Below, piece after piece: positions 20,606-32,473 of a stretch of 64,000 nucleotides of DNA. The stretch's first letter is position 1. Each line of letters opens with the position of its first letter. This DNA comes from Heterodera schachtii (Eukaryota; Nematoda; Chromadorea; Rhabditida; Heteroderidae). The notes under the pieces are model-generated. The model worked only from the letters and a program-made list of their open reading frames with translations. It was not told the DNA's origin and ran no database searches. The position numbers were made by a program, and so were the translations under genes. The stretch is from positions 3,551,154-3,615,153 of the forward strand of contig SIJG01000003.1 of assembly GCA_023374025.1 (NCBI GenBank). Reading direction: 5' to 3'.

Positions 20606-23600
20606 TCACTTTTCAATAAATTTCACTTGCACTTGCTTTTTTCTTGATACCGATTTTTCTTGTTTCATTTTTCCTAAATATTCTTTTAAATTTTGCATTT
20701 TTTCTTCAAATTTTGCATTTTCCTGTTCCATCTTTCCAAATGTGTCCTCCCAATCGTTTCTCAATTTTTCAATTTGTTCCCATTTTTCTTTTTTATCACT
20801 TGCTTTCAGCTCAAACTCGAGCAAATCCCATTCAACCGTTTTAAAAATTTTCGGGTTTGCATTATTCCAAACTTTGTTTTCATTCATTTTTTCTAATTCC
20901 ATTAATAAGACGGGAACGATTTGTTGTATGTCTGTAAGAATTGATCATATAATTGAAATTAGACAAAATTTCAAAATTTACCCAATTGACAAACAAAAGG
21001 CAAACCCAAAACAAAAAAGTCAAAAACTTAGTTACTGTATCTTTACCAATTAAATTTCGAGACTAAAGCAAAAAATCATTTTAATTCTTGAAAAATAAAA
21101 AACATAAAATTCAATGTCCGATAAAGCAGTTGTTGATTCTATAAAGAAGTTTTTTTTATTGAAAAAATAAGTATCAAAGAAAATGTGTTTTAAATTGGAA
21201 GGTTGAACATGAAAAAAGTTAAACATTTTCGAATTTTTTCAATTTTCAGTATTTTTTTTAATTTTTGATCATTTTAGTGTTTTTTCAAAATTTCCTGTGA
21301 AAAGAGCCTTAAATAGGGACAAAAATCTGAAAAATGTTTATAAAAATATCAAACCAAAGCAAAAGTTTTTATTAATTGATTTTTGGTCGAAATTAGTGCA
21401 AAATATGAAACCATACAAATCCGCTTTACTTATCACATTACCCAAGATTTAAAAAAATCAAAATTCCATTCTAAAGCCAGGCTTATCCCTAATTTACAAA
21501 GTTATTTAATCATTTTTTCAATTTCAATTTTATTATAATACCTTTGTCAAAATCAAAATCAAGTTCAACTGCATTTGCGAAGTTTACAATGCTTTCGCCA
21601 AAATATTTTCTTATTTCTTTGCTTATGCTTAAACATTAAATTAACGAATTATGTTGTTTGGAAGAAATTTCCGCTTTATCAACATACGGTTGCTATAATA
21701 GACGAATCCGTTTTTTTTTTTTTTTGAAAATTAGACAATTCATAAATTTATGCTAATATTTCAAATGTTTGGGGATTTTTGGATCAGTAAAATGCACGAA
21801 TTTGGATTTTTGAAATAAAAAGGTGTATTTTATATTTTTGTTTATTTTTTTTGTATGCAGTTGTAGTTTTATCCTGTTTCTCTTTACTCAATTTTCAGTT
21901 GCTAACTGTTTACTGTAATTATTTTGTCTACTTTTACTACGGTAACTACAAAAGCACTGACCTTTTGTCCGCGCACAATTGCTGCTGCTTCTCAGCAAAG
22001 CGTTCATGTGCCATCGAAATGGATTCAATGCCAACCAATGGAAAACGCTTTGTGTTAATTGCCTTTTCCAATAATTGCTCAACAAAAAATGACAAAATGC
22101 AAAAGCAATTTTGAACATTTATTTTGTTTTGTTCAGTCAAATTGGACTTTGTCAAAAATTGCAAAACAAATTGAAAAATTCGGGAATTTGACTTCTGATC
22201 GGCTGACCAAATGTCTCCATTAGCATCAATTTTGCTAAGTGTTTTCGCCATTTTGAACACTTCAAACAGTGTTGGTGAAAATTTGGACAATGCATATAAA
22301 AAGTGGAAATTTTCTGTAAAATAAAAAGGGAGTTTTCTGACACTAACGCCATGCAGCAGACAGATGCCCTCCAAAGTGTATACGCCTCGGACATTTGCAC
22401 CTATGTCCAAAATCGGATTTAAACTTACATTTTTTCATTCCCTGATAACTAGAGAAGACCGGATTTTGAGGCATATGCCTTTTTTTGCGCACTAGTTTCG
22501 ACATATTAAGTATAAATAACACATTTTCCACTTGGTTTGAAGCTTCTACGTTGACTTTTATTATCATGCCTTTTTTGGCGTTTTTTACCGAAAAATTCCA
22601 TTAAAAATGCAATAAAATTGGGAAAATACACCCCTAAGAAATGACCCGAAAAAAATTTCAAGAATTGAAAAGCTTAAGTTTGAGTCCGATTTTGCACATT
22701 TATTCATTGACTTTTAAATCCCGATGAATAATTAATACTAAAGGCATAAGGCTTTATCATACGGGTTTTAAGCACTTAAATAAAAAAAATAGTCCATTTA
22801 TAGAAAAATAATTTGGCATATGGGGCGGGGGTAGAGAAAGGCAAATCAACATTTTTCTCTTAGCGAATGTTGTTTTAATAAATATCAACATCAATGTTGC
22901 TATTTAATTAAATCAACATAACATTATGCCATCAACGTAATATCAACGCTATTTTTAAAATTGGTATCATTTTTTGAAAATTTAAAACAATTTTTTAAAA
23001 ATGACTTTTAGCGGGAAATATCATTTGGGAGAGAGATAAGGCAAAATGAGAGAGTGCTGAACTTTCAGTACTGGTCAGACAAAACATTTTTGATGAAGAA
23101 GAATAAAGAAAAATTAATTAAAAAAGAGTGTTATGGGAAGAGATTTAAGACAGAGAGAGAACAGAGAACATAGTGAGGAATCTGCGTCTCTTACCAAAAT
23201 GTTTTGTATGACTGGGACTGAAATTCAGCACTCTCTCATTTTTACACTATCTCTCTACATAAAATTATAAACCGTTCAAATAAATTTTCAAAAAATGATA
23301 CCAATTTTAAAAATAGCGTTGATATTTGCGTTGATGGCATAATGTTATGTTGATTTAATTAATATCAACATCAATGTTGATTTAATTAAATATCAACATC
23401 AATGTTGATATTTATTAAAACAACATCCGCTAAGAGAAAAATGTTGATTTGCCTTTCTCTAGGCGGGGGGGGGGGGGGGTGCTTCATTCATGTAAAATTC
23501 GAAAAAAACAAAAATTTCACTTAAATTTTTAAAATTTACCCGCCTTTTTCTTAAAACATGGACGCGATTTTTTTCAAAAAAGACGGAAAATTGTAAAAAC

Positions 23601-24395
23601 TTTTAAAACCATAAAAATCTGAAAGGCAATTAGACTCAATTCACACATTTCCAGAAAAATTCGAATTCATTGCGAAAACAATGAAAATTACCTACCGCCT
23701 TAAAACAAATTTTATTAATTTTTTTCATTTTTTAATGAACTACTTTTTTATAATAAATTTCTTAGAAAATATGAGAAAAAAATTAATAATATTTTAGATA
23801 TATTTATAAAATAAATTATTAATAATGCTTTTACCTCTGGCTTCTTTCAGTTTTATCTCATTTTGATTTTCATAATTCACATAATAAGGCAGAAGCCAAG
23901 TCGGAGAATTTATTTCCACCAATTTGTTGTCCCGAATTTGAATTTTGTAATCAAAAAACCTAAATCGTAAAGAGTAAAGAAATCTTGATCACTTTTTAAT
24001 AACAGAATTTCTAGTTTAGTCTTATTTAGAACCTTTAATGAATCAATTAAGAAAAAGAATTAATCCTTCCATCTCCTAAAAAATCGATTTAAGTAATTTA
24101 AAAATTTAAATAACTCTAGAAAAAATGAACAAATTTAAATTCATATTTTTCCATTATCAAAATTATATTTTTGTTTTTCTTACTCATATGATGCATAACA
24201 ATTGTTGCTGGCGGATATTAATATGCTCAAAAAAAGTCCGATTTGCTCAATTTTGGCACTTAATCGAATAGCCAATGTGAGAAGCAATTTGAAATTGACC
24301 CAATGATAATTATCGAATGTCATTAGTGGCTTATGTAGCTGAAGCGGTTCCTCTGAAGAAATATTTTGCAATGTTTTCACAAAATCCATTTCCAT
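20606..24395 (-). CDS. Unidentified 366-aa protein, five exons
   Basis: Exons on the minus strand: 24395-24184 (MEMDFVKTLQNISSEE), 23959-23835 (FFDYKIQIRDNKLVEINSP), 22313-21962 (ENFHFLYALSKFSP), 21627-21542 (ISKEIRKYFGESIVNFANA) and 20931-20606 (IQQIVPVLLMELEKMNENK, ending FIEK). All junctions are GT-AG, the phases (2,1,2,1) close exactly, and the sum is 1101 bases including the stop. The first half is mixed helical; the last exon is strongly charged and probably coiled coil. There is no signal peptide. I do not recognise the family, but at least three related sets of exons lie just upstream. No acceptor precedes 24395, so the start is taken as Met, though missing 5' exons are possible. A 1.5-kb intron holds the palindromic MITE at 22832. 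Confidence 0.72.
22500..22660. repeat. Fragment of a CACCCCTAAGAA-family element
   Basis: GAAGCTTCTACGTTGACTTT, CCATTAAAAATGCAATAAAA and ATACACCCCTAAGAAATGAC occur in order. The same blocks are found in reverse at 47520-47690 and, in part, at 720-850 inside the hAT-like MITE, so one family is represented three times. Confidence 0.65.
22832..23461. mobile_element. Palindromic hAT-like MITE, 630 bp
   Basis: Starts TAGAGAAAGGCAAATCAACA and ends with its reverse complement. The 8-bp target duplication GGCGGGGG is exact (22824-22831 and 23462-23469). The two arms pair over most of their length, including repeated ATCAACATCAATGTTGAT units, leaving a short centre near 23100-23220. It is inserted in an intron of the 366-aa gene. 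Confidence 0.87.
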
Positions 24396-24696
24396 CCAAC
24401 AAATTCGGTCAATTGGAGTAGAAGTTCAATAATTGAAAAACAAAATATAATAATTGAAAAATAAAATTAATATATAAATAATCCCGATTCGCACTAGACA
24501 AAAATATTTTGTTTAGAAAATAGGGAAATAATAGCAAATTATTTTTTTCTATTTGCAATTTTTAAAATTGTCCAAAAATGCATAAATTGGTCGTTTTTTG
24601 ATGAAAAACTGCTAATAAAGTGCCATTTTCGACCACAGCCCCTAAAGCGCACCTCATCCCCGTTCTCTATATAACAATTAAATGCAAAATGCTCAC

Positions 24697-25515
24697 TTTT
24701 GACTAATTAATGTAATTAGTGCACTGAATCGCTTAACTAAATGTACAGCCATTGAAAGTGGGAATGAAATTAGCTGTCGGTGTTCATCATAATTCACATT
24801 GTCATTGTATTTGGTGACAGTTTCAAACAAAATTTGACTGAATTTTATTTTTTGCTTTTCCGTATCTTTCAAGAAATTATGCATTTTGTGCTGTTGTTGG
24901 CATTCTTTTCCTACATTTATATGCACGTGGCACAGAAGGCGTGACGGATTTGGGGAGAATGAATCATTTTTTTGGGGTGCCTATGGCAGACCCATGCCAA
25001 AAAAATAAATAAATAAAAATTGATTTAGGGCAGGCACGATAAAAAAAGTAATCGTGGGGGCAATCCGAAGATACTATGACGCCTATTTCGGTTTTCAATA
25101 ATTATTTCTGTGGTCGAAAAAACGAACATTTCCTTTTATCTTTCGGTGAAAAAAATTAAATTTAAGAATTCGAAAAAACCCATTAAATTCTGAAAAAAAT
25201 TTTCCCCCCACGATGTCCGGCCACGCCTCTTTGTGCAACCTTTATAATCTCGAATGATTTGGCCCAAAATATTGGCCAATTCTTCCAATGCAGAGATTTT
25301 CTCGGCAAGTGACAATTTTTTGTTAAATTTTTGCAAATAATTCCGAATTCTTGCACAATTTTCTTTGTCCTCAATTGATTCTAAAATTTGTCGGAAAATT
25401 TTGAATTCATTCAAATTCAAAATGCGCCGTTGCCCTTTTGTTTGAATTTGGCCTTTTGTAACGGTGTCCAATTGGGAATGAACGATTTGTTGCAATGCTT
25501 CACCAAATTGGATCA
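24697..25515 (-). CDS. Partial paralogue of the 366-aa protein
   Basis: Two exons fit: 25515-25240 (IQFGEALQQIVHSQLD, then KIFRQILESIEDKEN) entering in phase 1, and 24910-24697 (KECQQQHKMHNFLKDTEKQ, then HLVKRFSALITLISQ), joined in phase 1 and leaving in phase 2 at AAAA/GTGAGC. The first exon resembles the last exon of the 366-aa gene: a QQIV motif followed by a similar charged coiled region. Upstream and downstream exons were not found. It may be the 5' part of a larger gene continuing into the 24395 exon, but the frames do not join by any acceptor I can see. Confidence 0.48.
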
Positions 25516-26255
25516 CTGCTTAACAGTTGGAAAACGGTTGTAATCAATTAATGGAATAAATAAGAGAGAATTGAATTTTGATTGATTCTTTGTGAATTTT
25601 CGGATTTATTTTAAAATATTCGGAAAATTTGTGAGTTAATGAATCTGAGTGTTTGCTTAATTATACTTAGATCAAAGAAACCATTGTATTTTAAATTTTT
25701 TACGGGTTTTAAAAAAGCACAATAAAATTTAGGCTCCAAAAACTTATGTTACACCCTAAATAATATTTTAAATCTTTCCCAAATTTTAAATTTTTAAAAG
25801 CATATTCCGTTAAAAGAATCACACATTTTTCTTCTGATGGAGACTAAGAAAATTGGTAATTTCATAATAATTATTTATAAAAGGTATGTATAATAAATTG
25901 TTTTTTTAGAAAAAATTGGTCAAACCGACCTTTACACTTGTTAAAATCAATTCCAACCACTTTTACATAATTCCATAATGGTTCATTGTTGAACAATTCC
26001 ATTTCCAGTGCAAAACACCTCAAAAACTCAAAATTTAAGAAAATTGTTGCTTAAAAATTCACTTTTGGATTTGAATTGAAAATTTATTAAACCCAAATTT
26101 TCAATAAAAAAAAAATTGAAAAAAAAAAAAAATTAAAAATAGAATATTAAATATATTTTTAATTGATCAAAAAATTATAATCACTAAGAAATTTTAAACA
26201 AATTCCAAATAAATTTTGGCGTTTTTGTTGTAAAAATGCCGAAACATGGACAACA

Positions 26256-26531
26256 TTAATTGCCGCACCTTATATCCGGTGTGTTGTTATCAGTGATATT
26301 GTATTTGTAGTATTCGCTACGGTTGAATTCTTTGTATGCCTCTCTACCACAATATTTGCTGGCATTTAGTGCAAATTTTGTGTACTCAAAGTGATTGAAC
26401 TCCACACGGTGTAACAACGCGGTGCCAAGTTGGACAAATGCGCAGTCTGTTTTGTCCAATTCATCACCAATTTCTTTGCCACTTTGTTCCCAAAATTGGG
26501 AAGACAATTTTTCACCAAAATGTTTCGCCAT
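26256..26531 (-). CDS. Possible paralogous single-exon gene or fragment
   Basis: A 91-codon frame reads MAKHFGEKLSSQFWEQSGKE, then LGTALLHRVEFNHFEY and ends in RCGN. The opening resembles the KYFGES exon of the 366-aa gene, and QLGTALLHRV is in the place of its IQQIVPVLL. No AG acceptor lies just upstream, so it would start at this Met. It is either a short gene or a decayed piece. Confidence 0.38.
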   Translation of the reverse strand: MAKHFGEKLSSQFWEQSGKEIGDELDKTDCAFVQLGTALLHRVEFNHFEYTKFALNASKYCGREAYKEFNRSEYYKYNITDNNTPDIRCGN

Positions 26532-26543
26532 GAAAGCGTAAAA

Positions 26544-26634
26544 ATGTGCGGCATTCGAATTTTGGTGTTGTTGTTGTTCATTTTGGGAACGGAAAATGCG
26601 TCAGTGGAAAATTTGTCAGCGGTTAAATCAGTCG
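26544..26634 (+). CDS. Possible signal-peptide exon
   Basis: ATG at 26544 opens MCGIRILVLLLFILGTENAS, a good signal peptide with cleavage expected after NA. It ends at a G/GTAAAAA donor in phase 1. No further exon on this strand was found before 28 kb. It is head-to-head with the frame at 26531 on the other strand. It could be an orphan exon of a lost secreted-protein gene. Confidence 0.33.
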
Positions 26635-26910
26635 GTAAAAAATTTTTTTTTTTTGAGAATTTACGAATATTTTTTTATGATTGGCAAATCTATTTTTAAT
26701 TGGAAAATTTTTTTAGCCTTTTATTGAGCTTTAGGTAAACTTAATTCTGATTTTAAAACTTAATTAAATTTGTTATCTAATTTATAAAAAATCAAAAATT
26801 TTCTTGTAAATTTTAATGAATAATAATGAATTCGCCAAAAAATATTTAATTGCTTATTTTTCATTTTTAAGGATTTTCAGCAATACATATCACTTAAATA
26901 TTTCCACTGA

Positions 26911-27955
26911 CTAATTCTCCGAATTTTGAGTAGAAATTCTGTCGTTTTTCATTTTTATTGTTGTTAAAATTATTTCGAGCGCTTCATATACACCATAATA
27001 TGATAATTTGAATTCAAATAGCCGTAAAATGAATTTGAAATTTTCTGAAATAAAAAATTAAACTCACAAAAACAGTGAAAATATTTGGAAAAGAATTGTT
27101 TTTGTTGAAATACGGTTTCATATTGAAATTTCTGATTCCATTCATAAAGGTTTTAGGAACTTTGATACGCTCATACAGCCTAAAACCATCAGCAGATGGA
27201 AAAATTTTTTGACAAAAAAATTATTTATAGTTTTGCTTAAAATGAAAGAAATTTTAAAATTTGGTATTATTCGGTAGCCCTATGTGTGCTCTATTAATCT
27301 TAAAATTTCAAAAAAAGTAGTTAATTTTCAAAAAAGTTATGATCTGAGGAACTCAAAAAACCAGGGTTTATTGATTTTTTTTTGAATTTTGAAGACTAAT
27401 AGAGAACACATAAGTCTTTCCAATAATATAAATTAAGAATTTAGTTGCTTTTGAGCGAAGTTATGAATAATTTTTTGTCAAACCATTTGATAGTTTTTTG
27501 ACTAATTAATAACACCGACCCCAGCGACTGGCCTATTCAATCCATTTTTAAATTCCTAGGCCAATTTTTGAAACAGAAAAATAGGGTTTCGAATTCAAAA
27601 TCATAGTTTTTTATTTTGTATGACACTAATTAACCTACCAATATAATTCATCTGCTCCGAATTGTACTCAAAGATAATATTACTGGTTTCACTTGGAATT
27701 CTCGACCAATAATGCTTTCCCTTCGAGTCAATTTCAATGATTTGAAATGGATATACACTTAAATTAATATTGAACTAACTAATTTATTAAATAATTGTAC
27801 CTGTTTTAATTTTTTTTTTTAATACCACCAAAATTGGCAACAATTACCCATTCTCGGCGGTGCCCCTTTCTGTTGACAAAATTTGAAAAGCTGACAAAAG
27901 TGTGTCCAATTGCCACCCACCGACGTCATCAAAATCGGAGAAATAAGTGTCATAA
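26911..27955 (-). pseudogene. Truncated paralogue of the 366-aa protein
   Basis: Three exons match the first three of the 366-aa gene in order and phase: 27955-27848 (YDTYFSDFDDVGGWQLDTLL, exit phase 2), 27757-27639 (VYPFQIIEIDSKGKHYW, exit phase 1) and 27044-26911 (ENFKFILRLFEFKLSYYGVY), which stops at TAG after 44 codons where the intact gene continues for over 70 more. The matched exit phases make a common ancestor much more likely than chance. The early stop and missing 5' start indicate a pseudogene or a short isoform. Confidence 0.52.
27160..27500. repeat. Imperfect palindrome with TATTCGGTAGCCCTATGTG motif
   Basis: TTTTTTGACAAAAAAATTAT near 27207 pairs with AATAATTTTTTGTCAAA near 27468, and internal blocks around a GGTAGCCCTATGTGTGCTCT motif pair with AGAGAACACATAAGTCTTTC. 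The same block vocabulary is in the palindrome at 55640-56400. Confidence 0.6.
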
Positions 27956-28579
27956 CTAATAGGTAATGAATGTACTTATTTTTTAATATCAATTATTGGT
28001 ATATTTCATTTTTACATTCATAAAAAAATTTACATTATTTATATATTTTAGTTATTTATATAATTAATTGACTTATTTTACATTAAAAACTTTGAAAAAA
28101 AAACGTTAATACTTTTTATTCATCGATTGGAAAAATTTTTTAAATTCTCTAAAAAACTTCACATTCTATGCCGAAAATTGTAATTTAGTTTAAAAAATAA
28201 GAGTTGTTCTCCAAATTCCAATAAGTGCTGTTTAGAATAAACTTGTATTTAAAAAAGGGTTGTACTATAGAAGTGGCCGGCTAAAAATCGCTCAAAAGAG
28301 CCAATCAATTTTAATACCTCTAATCATAGTTCTGCTCAGATTGCTTCGGTTTGGCTTCATCCACTCATTAAACGAAACTCGTTAAGAGCTTTCGAATGAT
28401 ACCAAATTTGTTCGAAATTTTTATTTAAGTTTTGGCTGATTTTGATGCATTTTTCGTGATTTAAACCGGTTCAAAACTCAGATTTCGATTTTTCCGTATC
28501 TATGACTTTTTTTATAATGATTAGAGGTCATTAGTGATTGGTTGGAACTCGTTTTGGGGGGTTTTTTACGGGCCCAATT

Positions 28580-29110
28580 CTATAGTTTTCCTAAAAAAGT
28601 GCCCAATACTACCACATACATAACACAAATCAAAATGCGAATGGCTAATGAGAAGGTCAACTGCAAAATTTGGTCCACAACTGTTTTGGCAATTCGTTTT
28701 TCGGCACTAAAAATGTTTTGATTGTAAGCATTTGCAATTTGCTGGCCCAATTCTTCGTCATAATGCAAAAAGCCAACAAATTCTTGGTAAGGGCAAAGTT
28801 CCATGACAACACTCAAATTTGGTTGGCATTCTGCTGCCCCATCTTTGGCAATTTTGGTGGGGTTAAGCACCCGAAAATTGGCAATTTCGGACGCATATTT
28901 TACTAATGTTAAATTGAAGACAATCCTTTTTCGAAAATCTTCAGGGTCATAGATGGTGTAGATATCGTTGACAAATTTGGCAAATGTGCCAACATTTTTG
29001 CCAGAATTGGTCAAATCCCATTCATATGCCGTGAAAGCAACGGTTGTGGTGGTTTTATCCAAAAAACACTGGCAAAGAATTATTGCAGCCAAAATTAATG
29101 GCATTTTCAA
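28580..29110 (-). CDS. Unidentified single-pass membrane protein, 176 aa
   Basis: One uninterrupted frame starts MKMPLILAAIILCQCFL, a typical signal peptide, followed by about 120 residues of lumenal/extracellular type and a C-terminal hydrophobic stretch (LAIRILICVMYVVVLGTFL) that would anchor it with a very short tail (GKL). Two cysteines (in AECQPN and ELCPYQ) lie in the outer part. Family not recognised. It is upstream of, and on the same strand as, the unidentified tandem family and downstream of another predicted membrane protein at 30917-32406. It may have been secreted-protein derived. Start chosen as the Met opening the hydrophobic leader. Confidence 0.6.
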   Translation of the reverse strand: MKMPLILAAIILCQCFLDKTTTTVAFTAYEWDLTNSGKNVGTFAKFVNDIYTIYDPEDFRKRIVFNLTLVKYASEIANFRVLNPTKIAKDGAAECQPNLSVVMELCPYQEFVGFLHYDEELGQQIANAYNQNIFSAEKRIAKTVVDQILQLTFSLAIRILICVMYVVVLGTFLGKL

Positions 29111-30326
29111 AAATTGTAAAAATCTCGCAGAAAATCAAATTTATATTTAATAATAAAAGTGGGTAATGCTTGACATTAAGATTGGTTGCTATATAATTAT
29201 GCTTTTTTATGTGGCAAAAGCCCTCTAACTTTGGGCGTGGCAATTTTTCAATCAATTATGGTCAATAAATGTAAAAAAAATCCATAAGATACACATAGTT
29301 TTAATAAAGAAAAACCAAATATGTATAATATTGTTTTGATTTTCTTTTTTATTGCATTTTCAGTGAGATATTTTTACGAAAAAATATAATTATTTTTTTA
29401 GGAAATTTATTTGAAAACTAATTCGTTTTTTCTTTTCCTTATTTTATCGAAAGTTTTTCACAACATCCTCCCCCTCCCCCAGCATTCAATTTATTGGCGG
29501 GGGTCATTTTAATGTAGAGAAAATTAATGCTTTATGAGTTGGGGTTGGAAATTTTTGAGCAAAAATAAAATGAAAGATTAAAAATAGATTTTTATTTTCT
29601 TTTTAATTATCTCTAATTTTTATTGAATTTCTCGACTGTTTATTCAATTTTAAAACACACGCATTAATGAAATTTAATTTCTCAAAAATATAAATTTGGT
29701 GGAGGTATATTTAACTTCGGGTCATATCCAGAGATGAGACCCTATGACATGGCGTAATATCATAGAAAATTTCTGTTTCAATTTTTCATCTAAAAAATCA
29801 TTCAAATTGTGTCATAGATGCTCAATTAGGTCATTGTATCTTTTCGCCGTTATATGTCATCCATTGAATACCTTTTTGGTGATGTATCCATTCCGAGGCT
29901 GCTCCCGGAAAATTGGACACTTCTGCTTCTTTCCAATTTTCTGCTGATGTCCAAGTTTCAAATCTTCTAATTTTCCGGCCCCGCTCCGAAGCGGAATCTT
30001 TATGGTTTTTTTAGGATCTGTTAAAGCTCGATGACATCGGCCCATTTATTCATTTCAGGCCATTACAATTCAAATTGCTCCATTCAAGAAAAAATTATTT
30101 TATTTTTATTTTTAATATTGCCTCTTTGGCCATTAATTTTGTATGTAGTTTTTTGAGAATGTCGTTTTGCACTGGGTTCAATCTTCGTATTTTATATGTT
30201 TAAGGTTGTCTTTTTTCTTAAGTTTTTTTTTAATTTGATTTGTAATATTTTCTGTTTGAAAAATTTTTAAAATTTAATTACCAGAAATTTTCCCAATTGG
30301 CACTCGAGGCAATTTAAATAATTACG
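29111..30326. other. No gene seen
   Basis: AT-rich intergenic sequence with a moderately GC-rich patch at 29880-30010 (CCGGAAAATTGGACAC and related phrases), weakly reminiscent of 9600-9720. No splice-consistent exons found. Confidence 0.5.
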
Positions 30327-30672
30327 GGTAATAGTTATTGGAATCCGAATGAACTTAATTTCGACCTATGATGAACCCCGAACCCGGGTTTGAGCAAAAA
30401 GTCGAAAATTCAAATTTTCGAATTGCGCATTTTTGGTCTAAGTTGTTTAAATGATCGATTAGATTGTTGACTTTAGTTTATTTCCCTATATATACCATTT
30501 TAAGATCAAAAATGTGAAATTCGAAAATTTGAATTTTCGCCTTTATGCTCGAATGCGGGTTTGTAGTCCGAAATAGGTTGAAATTAATATCAGATTCGGT
30601 TTCTCCGACCCTCTAAACCCATAACAAATTTTATTTTTTGAAAAAGGGCGGTTCCATCTAAATTATTTTACC
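30327..30672. mobile_element. Palindromic MITE, 346 bp
   Basis: Termini GGTAATAG and TTATTTTACC are imperfectly complementary; flanks TAATTACG and CAATTACG agree in 7 of 8 bases. Inside, TCGAAAATTCAAATTTTCG pairs with CGAAAATTTGAATTTTCG, and GAACCCCGAACCCGGGTTTG relates it to the MITE at 5702-6206. Confidence 0.65.
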
Positions 30673-30916
30673 CAATTACGATTCTTTAATTTACTGGACA
30701 ATATAGGCAAATTTTGCAAAATTTACTCAAATTTACGCCTTTCGGTAGAATGAGAAAAAGAGAGAAAAGTAAGAAAAATAAGCAAAAAAGAAAGACAACC
30801 ATTGAATAGAAAGAAAATAGCAAAAAATAAAGCAAACAGAAAGAATTTAAAAGAAAATGAAATTTGTTCTAAATAACTTTTTAGATGACCAATGTTCAAT
30901 AAAAAACATTTTGATT

Positions 30917-32406
30917 TTACTTGTGACCCTTCAAAAACACGAAGCCAATAATGATGAGAATTACAGTTAAAATCATAAGGCACCCACAGATAATGTGCTG
31001 TGTGATTAGGTTTTCATTTTTTTCTTTTTCAATTTCTTCTGCTTTGCGTGTGTCGGCACGGCGCATCCGTCGCGGCCCAAAATGCCAAGCATTTTTTTCT
31101 GCAAATGCCATGATTTTTTGGAAAATTTCCGAATTTTTACAATTACCGTTCGCATTGTTGGCACGGACAACATCCATTTCGGCAATGAGAAACTTTGTCA
31201 ATTCACTGGGCCACAGTATTTGGCCCTTTTTTGTGTGCAGAAATTCGATTACGGCATTTTTAAAATTGCCTTCTGGCAATACTTTTGAACATAATTTTGT
31301 TGCTAAACCAGCAAATTTATGATGAAATTGCTCATTGGCATTTAGTCTTATCAACTTTTGAAGTTCCTTCTCTGTTGCCTTTATATGGGAAAGAACAAGT
31401 GGGCTGTTCGTTGTCAACTTTTGAATTTGGCGCTTCGTTTCATCACTTTTTATGGCATTCCGTTCAATTTGGCACATTTCGCCAATACTTCTCTCAATTT
31501 CTGCAATTTCTTTTTGTTCTTCTATGACTTTTTTATACTGTCCATTACTGTCCATTTTATGAATGATTTTACAAGCATTTGCCCATGCTTTTTCTTCTTC
31601 CGTTCCTTTTTCTTCACTTTTGTTCGAGTTGATCATTTCTGAGAAAAGGTTTTTGTCAATTTTTTTTAAACTATTAACCAAAAAGATTAAGATTTATCAC
31701 TTACAATTTTTGGAATCTGAATTAATTCTCCTCTATTTTAATATGCGAAATTTTTCAATTATTTATTTTGGGGTTAAGCGGCGCCGACCCTTCGGGCGAG
31801 AAATTCTCGGGGTGCTGGGAGCGCATTGGAAGACAGGTCGAGGATCGGTTTCGAGGAGTGCACAACTGCGGGGATCAGGGACCCCAATCGGGGAAGGAGA
31901 ATGGCGAAATTTGGTCTCAGAGATAATCCATGTTTTTTAAAGTAATTGAGATCGAGCATGGCAAGGCCCCTCCCTATACAGGGTTTTGTACAGGGCAAAT
32001 GGGATTGTTTTCCAAAAAATCGGATAAGGAAATTTGGTAAGAACCATCTTTCTCTACCTCGTTCCCCCTTTTGGAACGCATGTTGTAGAGCGGGATGTGC
32101 GAGAAATGATTTTTTTCGAGAATCGAGAACCAAGCGCGAGACCGAGAAATGGCCTCCGAGAAACGATACGAGAACCGAGACCCAAAAAACCCGAGAAATT
32201 TCTCGACTCGGGAATCGAGAAGCGAGAAACCTTAATGAAATTAATTTAAAATCAAATTACATAATACCTTCAAATTCCGCCAAAATTTTTTGCAATTTTA
32301 AAATTTTCGTCGAATCTTTCGAATTTTTACTTGTGCAAAAACAATTAAAAGGAATTGAAAAGAACGGCAAAAGGACGACAACAGCGATAAATATTTGTGA
32401 AAGCAT
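30917..32406 (-). CDS. Unidentified signal-peptide and C-terminal TM protein, ~286 aa
   Basis: Exon 1 (32406-32268) encodes MLSQIFIAVVVLLPFFSIPF, a strong signal peptide, then a basic stretch ending EFEG at a G/GTATTATG donor in phase 1. Exon 2 (31638-30917) enters after TTTTCTCAG in the same phase (EMINSNKSEEKG), is rich in Lys/Glu helices (EEQKEIAEIERSIGEM), has a basic MRRADTRK segment, and ends in a hydrophobic anchor (IICGCLMILTVILIIIGFVF) with KGHK at the C-terminus. The arrangement is type I membrane, coiled. Family not recognised. The intron (31639-32267) is swollen by a GC-richer insertion that includes a relative of the 1-3684 repeat arm. Confidence 0.66.
31750..32250. repeat. Intron insertion related to the 1-3684 element
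   Basis: TCCATGTTTTTTAAAGTAAT and TACAGGGCAAATGGGATTG, followed by TTTTCCAAAAAAT, match the repeat arm at about 330-470 in the same order. It is flanked by CGAGAA-rich repeats (32090-32230) and a GGCGAGAAATTCTCGGG palindrome at about 31795. Confidence 0.6.
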
Positions 32407-32473
32407 TTTTGAAAGGAATTGTAATCTGAAACAAATTAGTTAAAAATCACAACCGGGCATTAAGGATTATTAC

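Noticed and set aside
31563..32443. Plus-strand frames of 125-165 codons
   Set aside because: They overlap the minus-strand exons and the repeat-derived intron insertion of the membrane-protein gene; composition-driven.
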